Assembly (NCBI RefSeq): GCF_000955955.1
Contig: NZ_JYJG01000076.1
Coordinates: 13,959 to 77,958 of the forward strand
Reading direction: 5' to 3'
DNA: 64,000 nucleotides
Origin: Lentzea aerocolonigenes
GTDB taxonomy: Bacteria > Actinomycetota > Actinomycetes > Mycobacteriales > Pseudonocardiaceae
The position numbers and the translations under genes are program-made. The notes under the pieces are model-generated. The model had not been told where the DNA came from. It did no database searches and saw only the letters and a list, made by a program, of their open reading frames with translations. Below, piece by piece: positions 51,948 through 60,333 of the stretch. How positions within the stretch are numbered: the first letter of the stretch is position 1; each line of letters begins with the position of its first letter.

Positions 51948-52637
51948 ATGGACCTCAAGCTGGTCGCCGACGAGCTCTACGGGCTGTCCCCGAAGGAGTT
52001 CACCGCGGCCCGCAACGCCGCCGCCAAGCAGGCCGACGACAAGGACCTCGCCAAGGCCATCGCGGACCTGCGCAAGCCGACCGTGGGCGCGTGGGCCGTC
52101 AACCGGCTGGTCAGGGACGCGCCGAAGGGCCTGGACGAGGCACTGGGGCTGTCGACGGCGCAGCTGACCATGCGAGAGCTCGGGCGCAAGCGCAAGGAGC
52201 TGCTGGAGGCGCTGGTCTACCGGACGCTGGAGCTGACCGGGCCGCTCGCGGACGACGCCGTCACGCAGGTGCGGAACACGCTCACGGCCGCGATGTCCGA
52301 TCCCGAGTCGGCCGAGCAGGTGCGCAACGGGCACCTCACGAAGTCGCTCGAATATTCGGGGTTCGGCTTCGCGCTGCCGGTGCCGGAACCCGCGCCGGAC
52401 GACGGTGAGGACGCGCTGGCCCGCAAGCGACGGGAGCGGCAGGAGCGCAAGCGGGCCGAGGCGCAGCAGGCGTTGGACGAGGCCGAGCAGGCGCTCGGGG
52501 AGGCGCAGGCGGACCAGCTGGCGGCGCAGCGGGCGTTCGACCGGGCCGCGGAACGGCTGGAGGACGCCAAGCGGGTCGCGAATGCGGCGGAGAAGGCTCG
52601 CAAGGCCGCGGAACGCAAGCTCAACGATCTCAGCTAG
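51948..52637 (+). CDS. Coiled-coil hypothetical protein
   Basis: A 229-residue cytoplasmic protein. Residues 1-135 are helical with a conserved-looking start (LKLVADELYGLSPKEFTAAR and RKPTVGAWAVNRLVR), and residues about 145-229 form a long Ala/Glu/Arg coiled coil (RQERKRAEAQQALDEAEQAL). I have seen comparable 'hypothetical' proteins in many actinomycetes but know no function. It has a probable leaderless start. Its stop overlaps the stop of the convergent gene by 8 nt. Confidence 0.78.
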   Translation: MDLKLVADELYGLSPKEFTAARNAAAKQADDKDLAKAIADLRKPTVGAWAVNRLVRDAPKGLDEALGLSTAQLTMRELGRKRKELLEALVYRTLELTGPLADDAVTQVRNTLTAAMSDPESAEQVRNGHLTKSLEYSGFGFALPVPEPAPDDGEDALARKRRERQERKRAEAQQALDEAEQALGEAQADQLAAQRAFDRAAERLEDAKRVANAAEKARKAAERKLNDLS

Positions 52638-53076
52638 AGCGGTCGAGCGGACCCCACTCGTCTGATTGCTGGGCTTCGACCAGGTCGATGCACTCCTGCA
52701 ACGCGGTGTCGGCCACCCACGCCAACGGTTCGAGGCAACGGACCAGTGGCTCGTTGTCCGGCCCACGGCCCACCAACGCGCCGCGCAGCACCCACGCGCG
52801 AACGTCCGGGCCGCGGAGGTCACGCAGGTGGCGGTAGTCGAAGAGGCGGCGCGCCACCCACAGCTCACGGGAGCGCTCGCCCCACCACGGCTCGATGCGC
52901 AGCGGGCTCGCGGACAGGCCCGGCAGCTCCACGCCGGTCAACGAGTCGCGCGACGCCGAGGCGGCGTCCGCGTCCGGGCCTTTCGACCAGCGCACGTAGA
53001 CGTCGTCACCCAGAAAGCCGACCAGTTCGGCGAGATCCGTGATCGTGGGCAGTGCATCCGTCACACCAGGTGACAT
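52630..53076 (-). CDS. DUF6098-like protein
   Basis: A 148-residue soluble protein. LPTITDLAELVGF, VYVRWSKGPDAD, LTGVELPGLSASPL, PWWGERSRELWVARRLFDYR and GRGPDNEPLV follow one another as in the DUF6098 group of actinobacterial proteins (recognised from memory). The function is unknown; invariant Trp, Arg and Asp residues suggest a conserved surface. ATG 53076 is chosen, with GTG 53064 possible; a frame start at 53307 adds 77 residues of low plausibility. Two tandem copies of an 11-nt repeat lie directly upstream. Confidence 0.72.
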   Translation of the reverse strand: MSPGVTDALPTITDLAELVGFLGDDVYVRWSKGPDADAASASRDSLTGVELPGLSASPLRIEPWWGERSRELWVARRLFDYRHLRDLRGPDVRAWVLRGALVGRGPDNEPLVRCLEPLAWVADTALQECIDLVEAQQSDEWGPLDRSS

Positions 53077-53084
53077 ACCCCGGC

Positions 53085-53106
53085 CGAACCTGAAGCGAAC
53101 CTGAAG
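53085..53106. repeat. Tandem 11-nt repeat
   Basis: CGAACCTGAAG occurs twice without a gap (53085-53095, 53096-53106), 9 nt before the DUF6098-like start. Read on the minus strand it gives GTTCG units with an 11-nt period, a spacing used by OmpR/PhoP-type regulators. It is also possible that this is chance. Confidence 0.5.
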
Positions 53107-53331
53107 GAATTGAGCCCGGTCACAGTCAAAACCAACCGGAACACAACGCTCCGGTTGTACGTTCAACAATGTGGTTGGCCGCGGGCGCTCGAGCTGCTCG
53201 CCAGGACGATCCGGCACCCCCAGGCTGGAAAAGTCCTTCCGCAGGCGTTGCGTGCTCGCGCCGCGGTCAACCCGCCGTCGGCCGGCACGTCCGGAGACCC
53301 CCCTCACCGGTAGTGGCGGTCGGCGGCATCC

Positions 53332-53754
53332 CTAGTCGAGGTTGTACTGGTCGTGCCGGGCGTAGAAGGCGGCCAGCGCCTCCGGATCGAGCCCCTTGGC
53401 CTCACCGACCTCCAGGAAGAAGTTCTCGCGGGCGATCCCCGGTGAGAACAGGATCAGCATCCGCACCGGCGCGTCGCTGTCGTTGCGGAACGCGTGCGGC
53501 CGGTTCGGCGGCACGTACAGGAAGTCGCCCTCCCCGCCCTTGATCCACTCGTCGCCGTCGTACAGCGAGATCTCGCCTTCGAGCACGTAGAACGACTCGG
53601 AGAAGGTCTTGTGGAAGTGGGGGCGCGCACCGGGTTGGCGGGCTTCCATCCGCCACTCGAACAGGCCGAACTCGCCGTTCGTCACTGAGCCGGGCGCGAC
53701 GAAGCGGGTGGTCCTGGTGCTGAAGCCCACCTCGGCAGCAGGTCGAAAGCTCAT
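53332..53754 (-). CDS. Cupin-domain protein
   Basis: A 140-residue single-domain cupin. Motif 1 is ARPHFHKTFSESFYVLEGEI (His, His, Glu metal ligands in PHFHKTFSESFYVLEGE) and motif 2 is PPNRPHAFRND with the second His. A metal site is therefore likely. Small cupins can be dioxygenases, isomerases or sensors; the activity is not told by sequence. ATG 53754 is well placed. It is divergent from a KstD-like flavoprotein across 73 nt, so the two may be regulated together or share a substrate (inference). Confidence 0.85.
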   Translation of the reverse strand: MSFRPAAEVGFSTRTTRFVAPGSVTNGEFGLFEWRMEARQPGARPHFHKTFSESFYVLEGEISLYDGDEWIKGGEGDFLYVPPNRPHAFRNDSDAPVRMLILFSPGIARENFFLEVGEAKGLDPEALAAFYARHDQYNLD

Positions 53755-53815
53755 CGAAAATCAACTCCCCAGATATGAAAATAGCTCAGGTCTCGTGCAT
53801 GACCAGCGGTGGATC

Positions 53816-53821
53816 TATGCT
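53816..53821 (+). promoter_or_regulatory. Leaderless -10 box for flavoprotein gene
   Basis: TATGCT lies 6 nt before ATG 53828 and is the best match to TANNNT in the 73-nt divergent interval. No Shine-Dalgarno sequence is present. Confidence 0.5.
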
Positions 53822-53827
53822 CGCTCG

Positions 53828-55483
53828 ATGGCACATGACGCGGATGTCATCGTCGTCGGCGCGGGCCTCGCCGGTCTCGTCGCGACCGCAGAGCTCGCGG
53901 ACGCGGGCCGCAAGGTCATCCTCCTGGATCAGGAGCCGGAAGCGACCCTCGGCGGCCAGGCGTGGTGGTCGTTCGGCGGGTTGTTCCTCGTCGACACCCC
54001 CGAGCAGCGCAGGCTCCGGGTCAAGGACTCGCACGACCTCGCCCTGCAGGACTGGCTGGGCTCGGCGCAGTTCGACCGCGACAGCGACCACTGGCCACGG
54101 CTGTGGGCACAGGCCTATGTGGACTTCGCGAGCGGTGAGAAGCGAAGCTGGCTGCACAACATGGGCGTGCGCTGGTTCCCGTTGGTGCAGTGGGCCGAAC
54201 GCGGTGGCTACCTCTCGAGCGGGCACGGCAACTCGGTGCCGCGCTTCCACGTCACCTGGGGCACCGGGCCTGGCGTGGTCGAGCCGTTCGAGCGCCGGGT
54301 GCGCGAGGGGGTGGCGAAGGGGCTCGTCACGCTCAAGTTCCGCCACCGAGTCACCGGCATCAACGTCACGAACGGCGCGTGCGACGGCGTGTCCGGCGAG
54401 GTGCTGGAGCCGTCCGCGGTCGGCCGTGCCGAACCCAGTTCCCGCACAGTCATCGGCGATTTCTCACTCAATGCGCAGGCTGTGATCGTCACGTCCGGTG
54501 GCATCGGCGCCAACCACGACCTGGTGCGCAAGAACTGGCCGGAACGCATGGGCACGCCGCCCAAGTTCATGCTGTCCGGGGTGCCGGACTTCGTGGACGG
54601 GCACATGATGGAGGTCGCGCAGAAGGCCGGCGCGTCGATCATCAACGCCGACCGCATGTGGCACTACCCCGAGGGCATCGCGAACTACGCGCCGGTGTGG
54701 GGCAGGCACGGCATCCGGATCCTGCCCGGCCCGTCGCCGCTGTGGCTCGACGCGGACGGCAACCGGTTGCCGATCCCGCTGTTCCCCGGTTTCGACGCGC
54801 TGGGGTCGTTGCAGCACATCACGACGCACGGCCACGAGCACTCGTGGTTCGTGCTGAACAAGAGGATCATCGGCAAGGAGTTCGCGCTGTCGGGCTCCGA
54901 GCAGAACCCGGACCTGACGGGCAAGGACACGCGGGCGGTGCTCAAGCGCGCGCTGCCGGGTGCGGTGGCGCCGGTCGAGGCGTTCGCGCAGAAGTCCGAG
55001 GAGTTCATCCAGGCCGGCACGGTCGCGGACCTCGCACGCGGCATGAACGCACTGACCGGGGACTCGCGCATCGACGCGGCCGCACTGGAGAGGATCATCG
55101 TCGAGCGCGACCGGCAGGTGACTTCAGGGCTGGGCAAGGACATGCAGGTCAACGCGATCCGCGCGGCGCGGCACTTCCTCACGGACAAACTGATCCGCGT
55201 CGTCGAGCCGCACCGGTTGCTGGACCCCAAGGCGGGTCCGCTGATCGCAGTCCGGTTGTCGGTGATCACCCGGAAGACGTTGGGAGGCCTGCACACCGAC
55301 CTGTCGTCGCGGGTGCTCGACAACTCCGGCGAGGTGCTACCGGGGTTGTACGCCGCCGGTGAGGCCGCGGGCTTCGGTGGCGGTGGCGTGCACGGATACC
55401 GTGCGCTGGAAGGAACTTTCCTCGGCGGCTGCCTGTTCTCCGGACGGGTCGCCGGTCGTGCCGCGGCCGAGGCGGTCTCCTAA
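53828..55483 (+). CDS. FAD-dependent dehydrogenase (KstD/fumarate reductase-like)
   Basis: A 551-residue flavoprotein. The N-terminal Rossmann motif is VIVVGAGLAGLVATAELADAG, with Glu in LLDQEPEATLGGQAWW. The FAD-binding C-terminal part has LGGLHTDLSSRVLD and GLYAAGEAAGFGGGGVHGYR, shown in part as AAGEAAGFGGGG, as in FAD-binding-2 dehydrogenases such as 3-ketosteroid delta-1-dehydrogenase. I recall this exact length for actinobacterial 'FAD-binding dehydrogenase' proteins with unknown substrate. No KstD-specific residues can be confirmed by eye. The chosen ATG 53828 fits a leaderless start and the Rossmann fold begins 5 residues later. Confidence 0.88.
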   Translation: MAHDADVIVVGAGLAGLVATAELADAGRKVILLDQEPEATLGGQAWWSFGGLFLVDTPEQRRLRVKDSHDLALQDWLGSAQFDRDSDHWPRLWAQAYVDFASGEKRSWLHNMGVRWFPLVQWAERGGYLSSGHGNSVPRFHVTWGTGPGVVEPFERRVREGVAKGLVTLKFRHRVTGINVTNGACDGVSGEVLEPSAVGRAEPSSRTVIGDFSLNAQAVIVTSGGIGANHDLVRKNWPERMGTPPKFMLSGVPDFVDGHMMEVAQKAGASIINADRMWHYPEGIANYAPVWGRHGIRILPGPSPLWLDADGNRLPIPLFPGFDALGSLQHITTHGHEHSWFVLNKRIIGKEFALSGSEQNPDLTGKDTRAVLKRALPGAVAPVEAFAQKSEEFIQAGTVADLARGMNALTGDSRIDAAALERIIVERDRQVTSGLGKDMQVNAIRAARHFLTDKLIRVVEPHRLLDPKAGPLIAVRLSVITRKTLGGLHTDLSSRVLDNSGEVLPGLYAAGEAAGFGGGGVHGYRALEGTFLGGCLFSGRVAGRAAAEAVS

Positions 55484-55512
55484 GTTACAGAGGCGAACTG
55501 AGACGAGACATC

Positions 55513-55560
55513 CGCCGTTCCTTGCCGCGTAACCGATGTTCCCGCGCGGAAGGAACGGCG
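55513..55560 (+). promoter_or_regulatory. Hairpin that covers the ribosome-binding site of the trypsin gene
   Basis: Positions 55513-55523 pair with 55550-55560 (11 bp), and after one bulged G, 55525-55529 pair with 55545-55549 (5 bp); the loop is 15 nt. The Shine-Dalgarno GGAAGGA (55548-55554) is inside the stem and the ATG is 1 nt after it. Opening of this structure would be needed for translation. It has no T-tract, so it is not a typical terminator for the upstream gene. Confidence 0.6.
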
Positions 55561-55561
55561 A

Positions 55562-56365
55562 ATGTTCTCACGAGGTGGAATCGCGACGGCCCTGCTCGTG
55601 CTCGCGATGGCGGGCACGGCGGTCGCGGATCCGTCCGTCCAGGTGGTCGGAGGCACGCGAGCGTCCATCAAGGACAACCCGTTCGCGGTGTACCTGGCTC
55701 CTCCGGCCGACACGCGCGACCCTCACTGCACAGGTGTGGTCGTCGCCCCGAACAAGATCCTCACCGCCGCGCACTGCGTGGACGAAGGTGTGACCGGGCC
55801 GAAGCCGATCCCGTTGAACAAGCGCGTGGTCGTGGCCGGACGCGAGAACGTCCACAGCACCGACGAGGGTGTGGTCGCGAAGCTCACCAAGATCGTCATC
55901 AACCCGAAGTACGACGGCATCTCCTTCGACTCGGCCGTGCTCACGCTCGACCGTTCGCTGAAGCAGAAGCCGATCAAGATGGCCGGTGCGGCCGACCGCG
56001 CTCTCTACCAGCCGGGCAGGTCGGCCACGGTGATGGGCTGGGGCGCGGTCGAGGAAGGCGGCAGCACCAACGGTTATCTGATGAAGGCGTCGATCCCGAT
56101 CCTCGAGGACGAGACGTGCCGCGTGTTCTGGGGCGAGGACGACGAGGGCAACGACTTCTACGAGAACAGGAGCATGCTGTGCGGCGGTCACCAGGAGGGC
56201 GGGATCGACGCCTGCAACGGTGACTCCGGTGGCCCGTTCGTCGCGGGCGGCAAGCTGATCGGCCTGGTGTCGAAGGGCGTTGGTTGCGCCAGGCCGAAGC
56301 ATCCCGCGATCTACGCGCGAGTCGATGCCGTCAACTCGTGGGTTGCCAAGGAGATTTCGCACTGA
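55562..56365 (+). CDS. Secreted trypsin-like S1 serine protease
   Basis: A 267-residue exported protease. The signal is MFSRGGIATALLVLAMAGTA ending at VADP, and mature chymotrypsin fold begins near VVGGTRAS. The triad is His in LTAAHCVDEG, Asp in FDSAVLTLDR and Ser in GDSGGPFV. Asp at the S1 pocket base is suggested by GIDACNGDSGG (six residues before Ser), which fits trypsin-like cleavage after Arg/Lys. Disulfide Cys residues are in the expected positions (HCTG-AHC, TCRVF, CNG-GVGC). A long hairpin covers its ribosome-binding site. It is monocistronic. Confidence 0.93.
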   Translation: MFSRGGIATALLVLAMAGTAVADPSVQVVGGTRASIKDNPFAVYLAPPADTRDPHCTGVVVAPNKILTAAHCVDEGVTGPKPIPLNKRVVVAGRENVHSTDEGVVAKLTKIVINPKYDGISFDSAVLTLDRSLKQKPIKMAGAADRALYQPGRSATVMGWGAVEEGGSTNGYLMKASIPILEDETCRVFWGEDDEGNDFYENRSMLCGGHQEGGIDACNGDSGGPFVAGGKLIGLVSKGVGCARPKHPAIYARVDAVNSWVAKEISH

Positions 56366-56420
56366 TCTCGCGTGGTGGACGCGGGTTGACGGTCCTCCGG
56401 CTTGCGGCTGTGCTGAAGGC

Positions 56421-56900
56421 ATGACGCAGATCGGTGTTCTGGTCGGCAACCCGCGGCCCGCCTCGCGCACGCTGCAGGCGGCCCTGGCTCTGCGCGAGGC
56501 GCTGGCCTCGACGTTGGGCGTGCCCGTCGAGGGACCTGTGGTGGAGGCGGCTGAGCTGGCACCGGCTGTGTTCACGCAACCGGACACGATCAACGCCGCG
56601 CTGGAGACGTTGGGACAGGCGGATGTCCTGGTGATCGCCACGCCGACGTACAAGGCCGCGTACACCGGGCTGCTGAAGGCCGTGCTGGACCAGGCGCCGC
56701 CGGGATGGTTGCGCGGCAAGATCGTCGTACCGCTCCAGATCGCCGCGTCGGACAAGCACGCGCTGGCCGTCGAGGTGCATCTGCGGCCGGTGCTCGCCGA
56801 GCTGGGGGCTGTCGTACCACAAGCGGTGTTCCTGAACGAGGCCTCGCTGCCCGCCGACGTCACCTCCTTCGACCTGGAAGCCCTGAAGGTGCTGCGATGA
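56421..56900 (+). CDS. NADPH-dependent FMN reductase
   Basis: A 159-residue flavodoxin-like reductase. GNPRPASRTLQAALAL is the FMN phosphate loop and VIATPTYKAAYTGLLKAVLDQ the classical central motif of the SsuE/FMN_red family. It would supply reduced FMN to monooxygenases. ATG 56421 is preceded by GAAGG; a longer frame is not credible. It overlaps the following flavin reductase domain gene by 4 nt. A luciferase-like monooxygenase gene 2.3 kb downstream is a natural customer (inference). The early helix after the phosphate loop is typical for two-component systems in sulfur metabolism. Confidence 0.88.
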   Translation: MTQIGVLVGNPRPASRTLQAALALREALASTLGVPVEGPVVEAAELAPAVFTQPDTINAALETLGQADVLVIATPTYKAAYTGLLKAVLDQAPPGWLRGKIVVPLQIAASDKHALAVEVHLRPVLAELGAVVPQAVFLNEASLPADVTSFDLEALKVLR

Positions 56901-57364
56901 AGGAACAGCTGCGCAACGCGTTGAGGCACCACGCCCAGGCCGTCACGATCGTCACGGCCACCGGGTCCGGCGGACCTGTCGGCACCACGGTGTCGTCGTT
57001 CACCTCGGCGTCCTTCGAGCCGCCTCTCGTCGTCGTGTGGATCGGCGAGGGCGCCTCGGTGTGGCCGGTGCTGCGAACCGCGCCGCTGTTCGCCGTGCAC
57101 CTGCTGGACGCCGGCCAGACCGGGCTCGCGGACCTGTTCGCCACCAAGAACGTCGACCGGTTCGGCGCCGAAACCCGGTGGCGGCCAGACGAGGACGGCG
57201 TGCCGTGGCTGCTGGACGCGCCGGTGCGGCTGCGGTGCCGGACCGCGCGCAGGATCGCGGTCGGTGATCACATCGCGCTCGTCGGCGAACCGCTCGACAT
57301 CACGCACTCCGACATCGCCACGCCCCTGGTGCGGCACCAGGGGCGCTACACCTCAGTCGCCTAA
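56897..57364 (+). CDS. Flavin reductase-like (FMN-binding) protein
   Basis: A 155-residue protein of the HpaC/flavin-reductase fold. LRHHAQAVTIVTATGSGGPVGTTVSSF, seen as AVTIVTATG and GTTVSSFTSAS, and PPLVVVWIGEGAS belong to the FMN-binding split barrel; IAVGDHIALVGEPLDI is the C-terminal dimer strand. It is short but complete. Such proteins use NAD(P)H to give free reduced flavin. Two flavin reductases in one operon is redundant if both serve a single monooxygenase, so they could serve different partners. Coupled by ATGA to the previous gene; its 3' end overlaps the convergent gene by 12 nt. Confidence 0.85.
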   Translation: MKEQLRNALRHHAQAVTIVTATGSGGPVGTTVSSFTSASFEPPLVVVWIGEGASVWPVLRTAPLFAVHLLDAGQTGLADLFATKNVDRFGAETRWRPDEDGVPWLLDAPVRLRCRTARRIAVGDHIALVGEPLDITHSDIATPLVRHQGRYTSVA

Positions 57365-59044
57365 CACCTTCAGGATCTCCCGCGCCAGCACGTCGTTCTG
57401 CCGGAACGCCGGCGCGTTGGTGTGCGGTCGCGCGAAGGCCGCGAACGCCCTGCCCGTCGTGTAAGGCCCGACGGCGAACCGCGTCGGGTCTTCTTCGCCT
57501 CGATCGTTGATCAGACGTCCTTCCGGAGACACCCGGACGAGCCCGGCGTCGTCCTCGGAGACGTCACCGACCGCGCGCAACGACTGCAGCACGGGATCAG
57601 CCGTGCGGGACAACGAATGCGTGGGCAGGCGCGCCTCGATCAGGCCGTTGGCGCGCACCACGTCAGGCGTGGTCGGACTGCCCGCCAGGAAGGCCCCGTC
57701 GACCGCGTCCACCCACATGTCGGCGCCGACGAACCGCACGATTCCCGCACGTGACAACGCCAGCAGCTCCTCCAGCCGGTCCGGCGGCGGACCGGAGGCG
57801 AGGTAGCTGAAGTAACCGTGCCACCAGCCGTCGTGCGGCATCACCTGCGCCATCTGCCCGTAGACCGACAGCAGGGCCAGGAAAGCACCCAGATCCGCGC
57901 TGTGCCGGGGATCGGAGCGGCGGGCCACATCAGCCTCGATGTACGCGCGCAGGTGGTCCTGGAACTCCTCGCCGGACGAGAAGGTCAGGCCGGTCAGCGG
58001 ACGGTCCAGCCGTTCGAAGTCGATGCGGTCGGCCGGGTCGGGTACCGCGAGAAGCTCCAGCTCGCGCATTTCGTCGCTGTACCAGTCCAAACCGGCGAAC
58101 GACGTGGCGAACTCGACGAACGGCATCCGCACCAGACCGGGATGGCCGGTGAAGAGCTCGTGGTAGTAACCCCACGCGATCTCCTTGGCCATCAACGGCC
58201 ACACGTCCGCCCGGAAGTCCAGATCGCTCTTCAACGCCTCCGCGGTGAAGAAGTAAGGCAACGAAGGCCTGGTTCCCTGCAGCCGGTAGCCGGTCTTCGA
58301 GTGATACGGCACGCCACGGCGCGAGCCCACGAACAGTCGCGGCTCCAAACCTGACGGCACGTACCGCAACAAGCCGTCAACGCGCTCGTACCTGCCACCA
58401 CGGCCCTCGGTCAGCAACACCATCAGGTCGATGAACGCGAGCCCGAACCCGCGCAGCACAACGTCTCCCGTGACCTCAGAAAGATCGGCATCGGCGGAGT
58501 ACAACGGCGGCACGTAGACCAGGCCGTGCTCCGAGGCGTGTTCGGCGAGCTTGAGGTGCTCGGGCTCCGGTTCGGCGTCGAGGTGCCCGAGCGCCAACAC
58601 GAGGACGTCAGCCTGGAGCGACTCCCCGTTGTCCAGCCACACCCAGTTGCCGACGACCTTCAACGCACGCGCGGAATGCACGGTCACCGAGATGTTCGGA
58701 GGCAGAGATTCCCTCACGTGGTCGAAGAACCAGGCGAGGTACTTGCTCTGCACCTGACGTGACGGGAACGACGCCGGGTCGACGTCACCCCACTCCGACA
58801 ACGACGGACCGGGACGAACAGGACCAACGCCGTCGAAGCTGGCATCGGTGAAGACCGTCACGTCCTCGGCCATGGAGTTCATTCGCAGCAACGGTGACTG
58901 CGCGCGCCGCCACACCCGTCCCGCACCAGGCGGGAAGGGGTCGATGACGTGCACGGCCAGGTCCAGCGTCGGCGATTGGGCGGCAATGCGTTCGAGCAGG
59001 CCGGCGGCACGAGGACCGCCGCCGATGACGACGAGTGAGCGCAT
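57353..59044 (-). CDS. FAD/NAD(P)-binding protein
   Basis: A 563-residue protein with an N-terminal dinucleotide-binding motif (RSLVVIGGGPRAAGLLERIA) and a second strand ending in HVIDPFPPGAGRVW, as in the NAD_binding_9 group of FAD/NAD(P)-binding proteins. Further features are LVLALGHLDAEPEPE, VLRGFGLAFIDLMVLL and a C-terminal VGPYTTG segment. The enzymatic reaction is unknown; relatives are often near siderophore, sulfur or amino-acid oxidation genes. ATG 59044 is chosen because the GxGxxG motif starts 6 residues later; longer frames read into the promoter. It is divergent from the LLM monooxygenase across 191 nt. Confidence 0.8.
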   Translation of the reverse strand: MRSLVVIGGGPRAAGLLERIAAQSPTLDLAVHVIDPFPPGAGRVWRRAQSPLLRMNSMAEDVTVFTDASFDGVGPVRPGPSLSEWGDVDPASFPSRQVQSKYLAWFFDHVRESLPPNISVTVHSARALKVVGNWVWLDNGESLQADVLVLALGHLDAEPEPEHLKLAEHASEHGLVYVPPLYSADADLSEVTGDVVLRGFGLAFIDLMVLLTEGRGGRYERVDGLLRYVPSGLEPRLFVGSRRGVPYHSKTGYRLQGTRPSLPYFFTAEALKSDLDFRADVWPLMAKEIAWGYYHELFTGHPGLVRMPFVEFATSFAGLDWYSDEMRELELLAVPDPADRIDFERLDRPLTGLTFSSGEEFQDHLRAYIEADVARRSDPRHSADLGAFLALLSVYGQMAQVMPHDGWWHGYFSYLASGPPPDRLEELLALSRAGIVRFVGADMWVDAVDGAFLAGSPTTPDVVRANGLIEARLPTHSLSRTADPVLQSLRAVGDVSEDDAGLVRVSPEGRLINDRGEEDPTRFAVGPYTTGRAFAAFARPHTNAPAFRQNDVLAREILKVLGD

Positions 59045-59235
59045 GCGCGTCTTTCCGTTGGAGTTCAACGAGAAACGAGCCGCGCCCCTCAACGCGAACA
59101 CCACCACAGTACCCCGCGCGTGCAAGCAAATCCCGCTCTGTGGACACCGTTGCGACGAGCGAGCGACCGGTGTGCACTCGAAGAGCGTCTCCCTCAACGC
59201 ACCCCTAAATCTCCTACAGCTCTGGGGAATCGGCC

Positions 59236-60333
59236 ATGCCAGTTGAGTTTCTCGGGATCGCAGCCACGAACAACGGGTCGGAGACGACACCGCGGTCGGG
59301 TGGAGCGTTCGACAAGGACTACACGATCAGGCTCGCTCGGGCGCACGAGGACCACGGGTGGGACCGCGCGCTGTTCGCGTACGGGTCGGGCGCGCCGGAA
59401 CCCGCCGCGGCAGCGGCCTACCTGGCGTCGAAGCTCGACAAGCTGCAGATCCTCCTGGCACACCGGCCGAACGTCTCGTACCCGACGTTCGCCGCCAAGA
59501 CCTTCGCGACGCTGGACCAGATCAGCGACGGCCGGCTGACCGTGCACTTCATCACCGGCGGCACCGACCACGAGCAGCAGCGCGAGGGCGACTACCTCAC
59601 CAAGGACCAGCGCTACAGCCGCACGCGCGAGTACATCCAGATCGTCAAGAAGGCCTGGATCAGCCGCAACGCGTTCGACCACGACGGCGAGCACTACCAG
59701 TTCGCGGACTTCGTGAGCGACGTTTTCCCGGTGCAGCAACCACGTCCCGGCGTGTCGTTCGGCGGCTCCTCCCCCGCCGCTTATGCCGCGGGTGGCGCGG
59801 AAGCGGACATCTTCTGCCTGTGGGGCGAGCCCTTGGCTGAAACCGCCCAGCAGATCGAGTCCGTGAAGCAGGCCGCGAAGAACGCCGGACGCAAGGACGT
59901 GCCGAGGATCCAGGTCGCGTTCCGGCCGATCATCGCGCCGACCGAGGAACTGGCCTGGGAGAAGGCCTATCGGACGGTCGAGCGGATCGAGGCGCGGAAG
60001 GCGAACGGACCGTTGAGCCGCAGGCATTCCCTGACGAACCCCGAGAACACCGGCTCGCAACGACTTCTGGCCGTCGCGGAACGAGGTGAGCGGTTCGACC
60101 GTGCATTGTGGACGCCCACCGCGAAAGCGACTGGCGGTGCGGGCAACTCCAACGCGCTGGTCGGAACTCCGGAGACGGTCGCGCAGGCGTTGCTGGACTA
60201 CTACGACCTCGGCGTGGACATCCTGTCGGCGCGCGGATACGACCTGCTGGACGACGCGATCGACTTCGGCCGGTACGTGATTCCCCTTGTGCGCGAAGAG
60301 GTCGCGAAGCGGGACCGGGCCAAAGCCGCATGA
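59236..60333 (+). CDS. LLM-class flavin-dependent monooxygenase (SsuD-like)
   Basis: A 365-residue luciferase-like monooxygenase. FLGIAATNNGSETTP at the N-terminus, HRPNVSYPTFAAKTFATLDQ, SDGRLTVHFITGG and YSRTREYIQIVKKAW follow the order of alkanesulfonate monooxygenase (SsuD), and the conserved RY region appears as QRYSRTREY. Reduced FMN from the neighbouring reductases would be the cofactor. The likely reaction is oxidative cleavage of an organosulfonate or related compound, but the substrate is not proven. GGGGA precedes the ATG. It overlaps a GNAT gene by 4 nt. It belongs to the luciferase superfamily but is 50 kb away from the LuxC/LuxE-type operon. Confidence 0.88.
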   Translation: MPVEFLGIAATNNGSETTPRSGGAFDKDYTIRLARAHEDHGWDRALFAYGSGAPEPAAAAAYLASKLDKLQILLAHRPNVSYPTFAAKTFATLDQISDGRLTVHFITGGTDHEQQREGDYLTKDQRYSRTREYIQIVKKAWISRNAFDHDGEHYQFADFVSDVFPVQQPRPGVSFGGSSPAAYAAGGAEADIFCLWGEPLAETAQQIESVKQAAKNAGRKDVPRIQVAFRPIIAPTEELAWEKAYRTVERIEARKANGPLSRRHSLTNPENTGSQRLLAVAERGERFDRALWTPTAKATGGAGNSNALVGTPETVAQALLDYYDLGVDILSARGYDLLDDAIDFGRYVIPLVREEVAKRDRAKAA

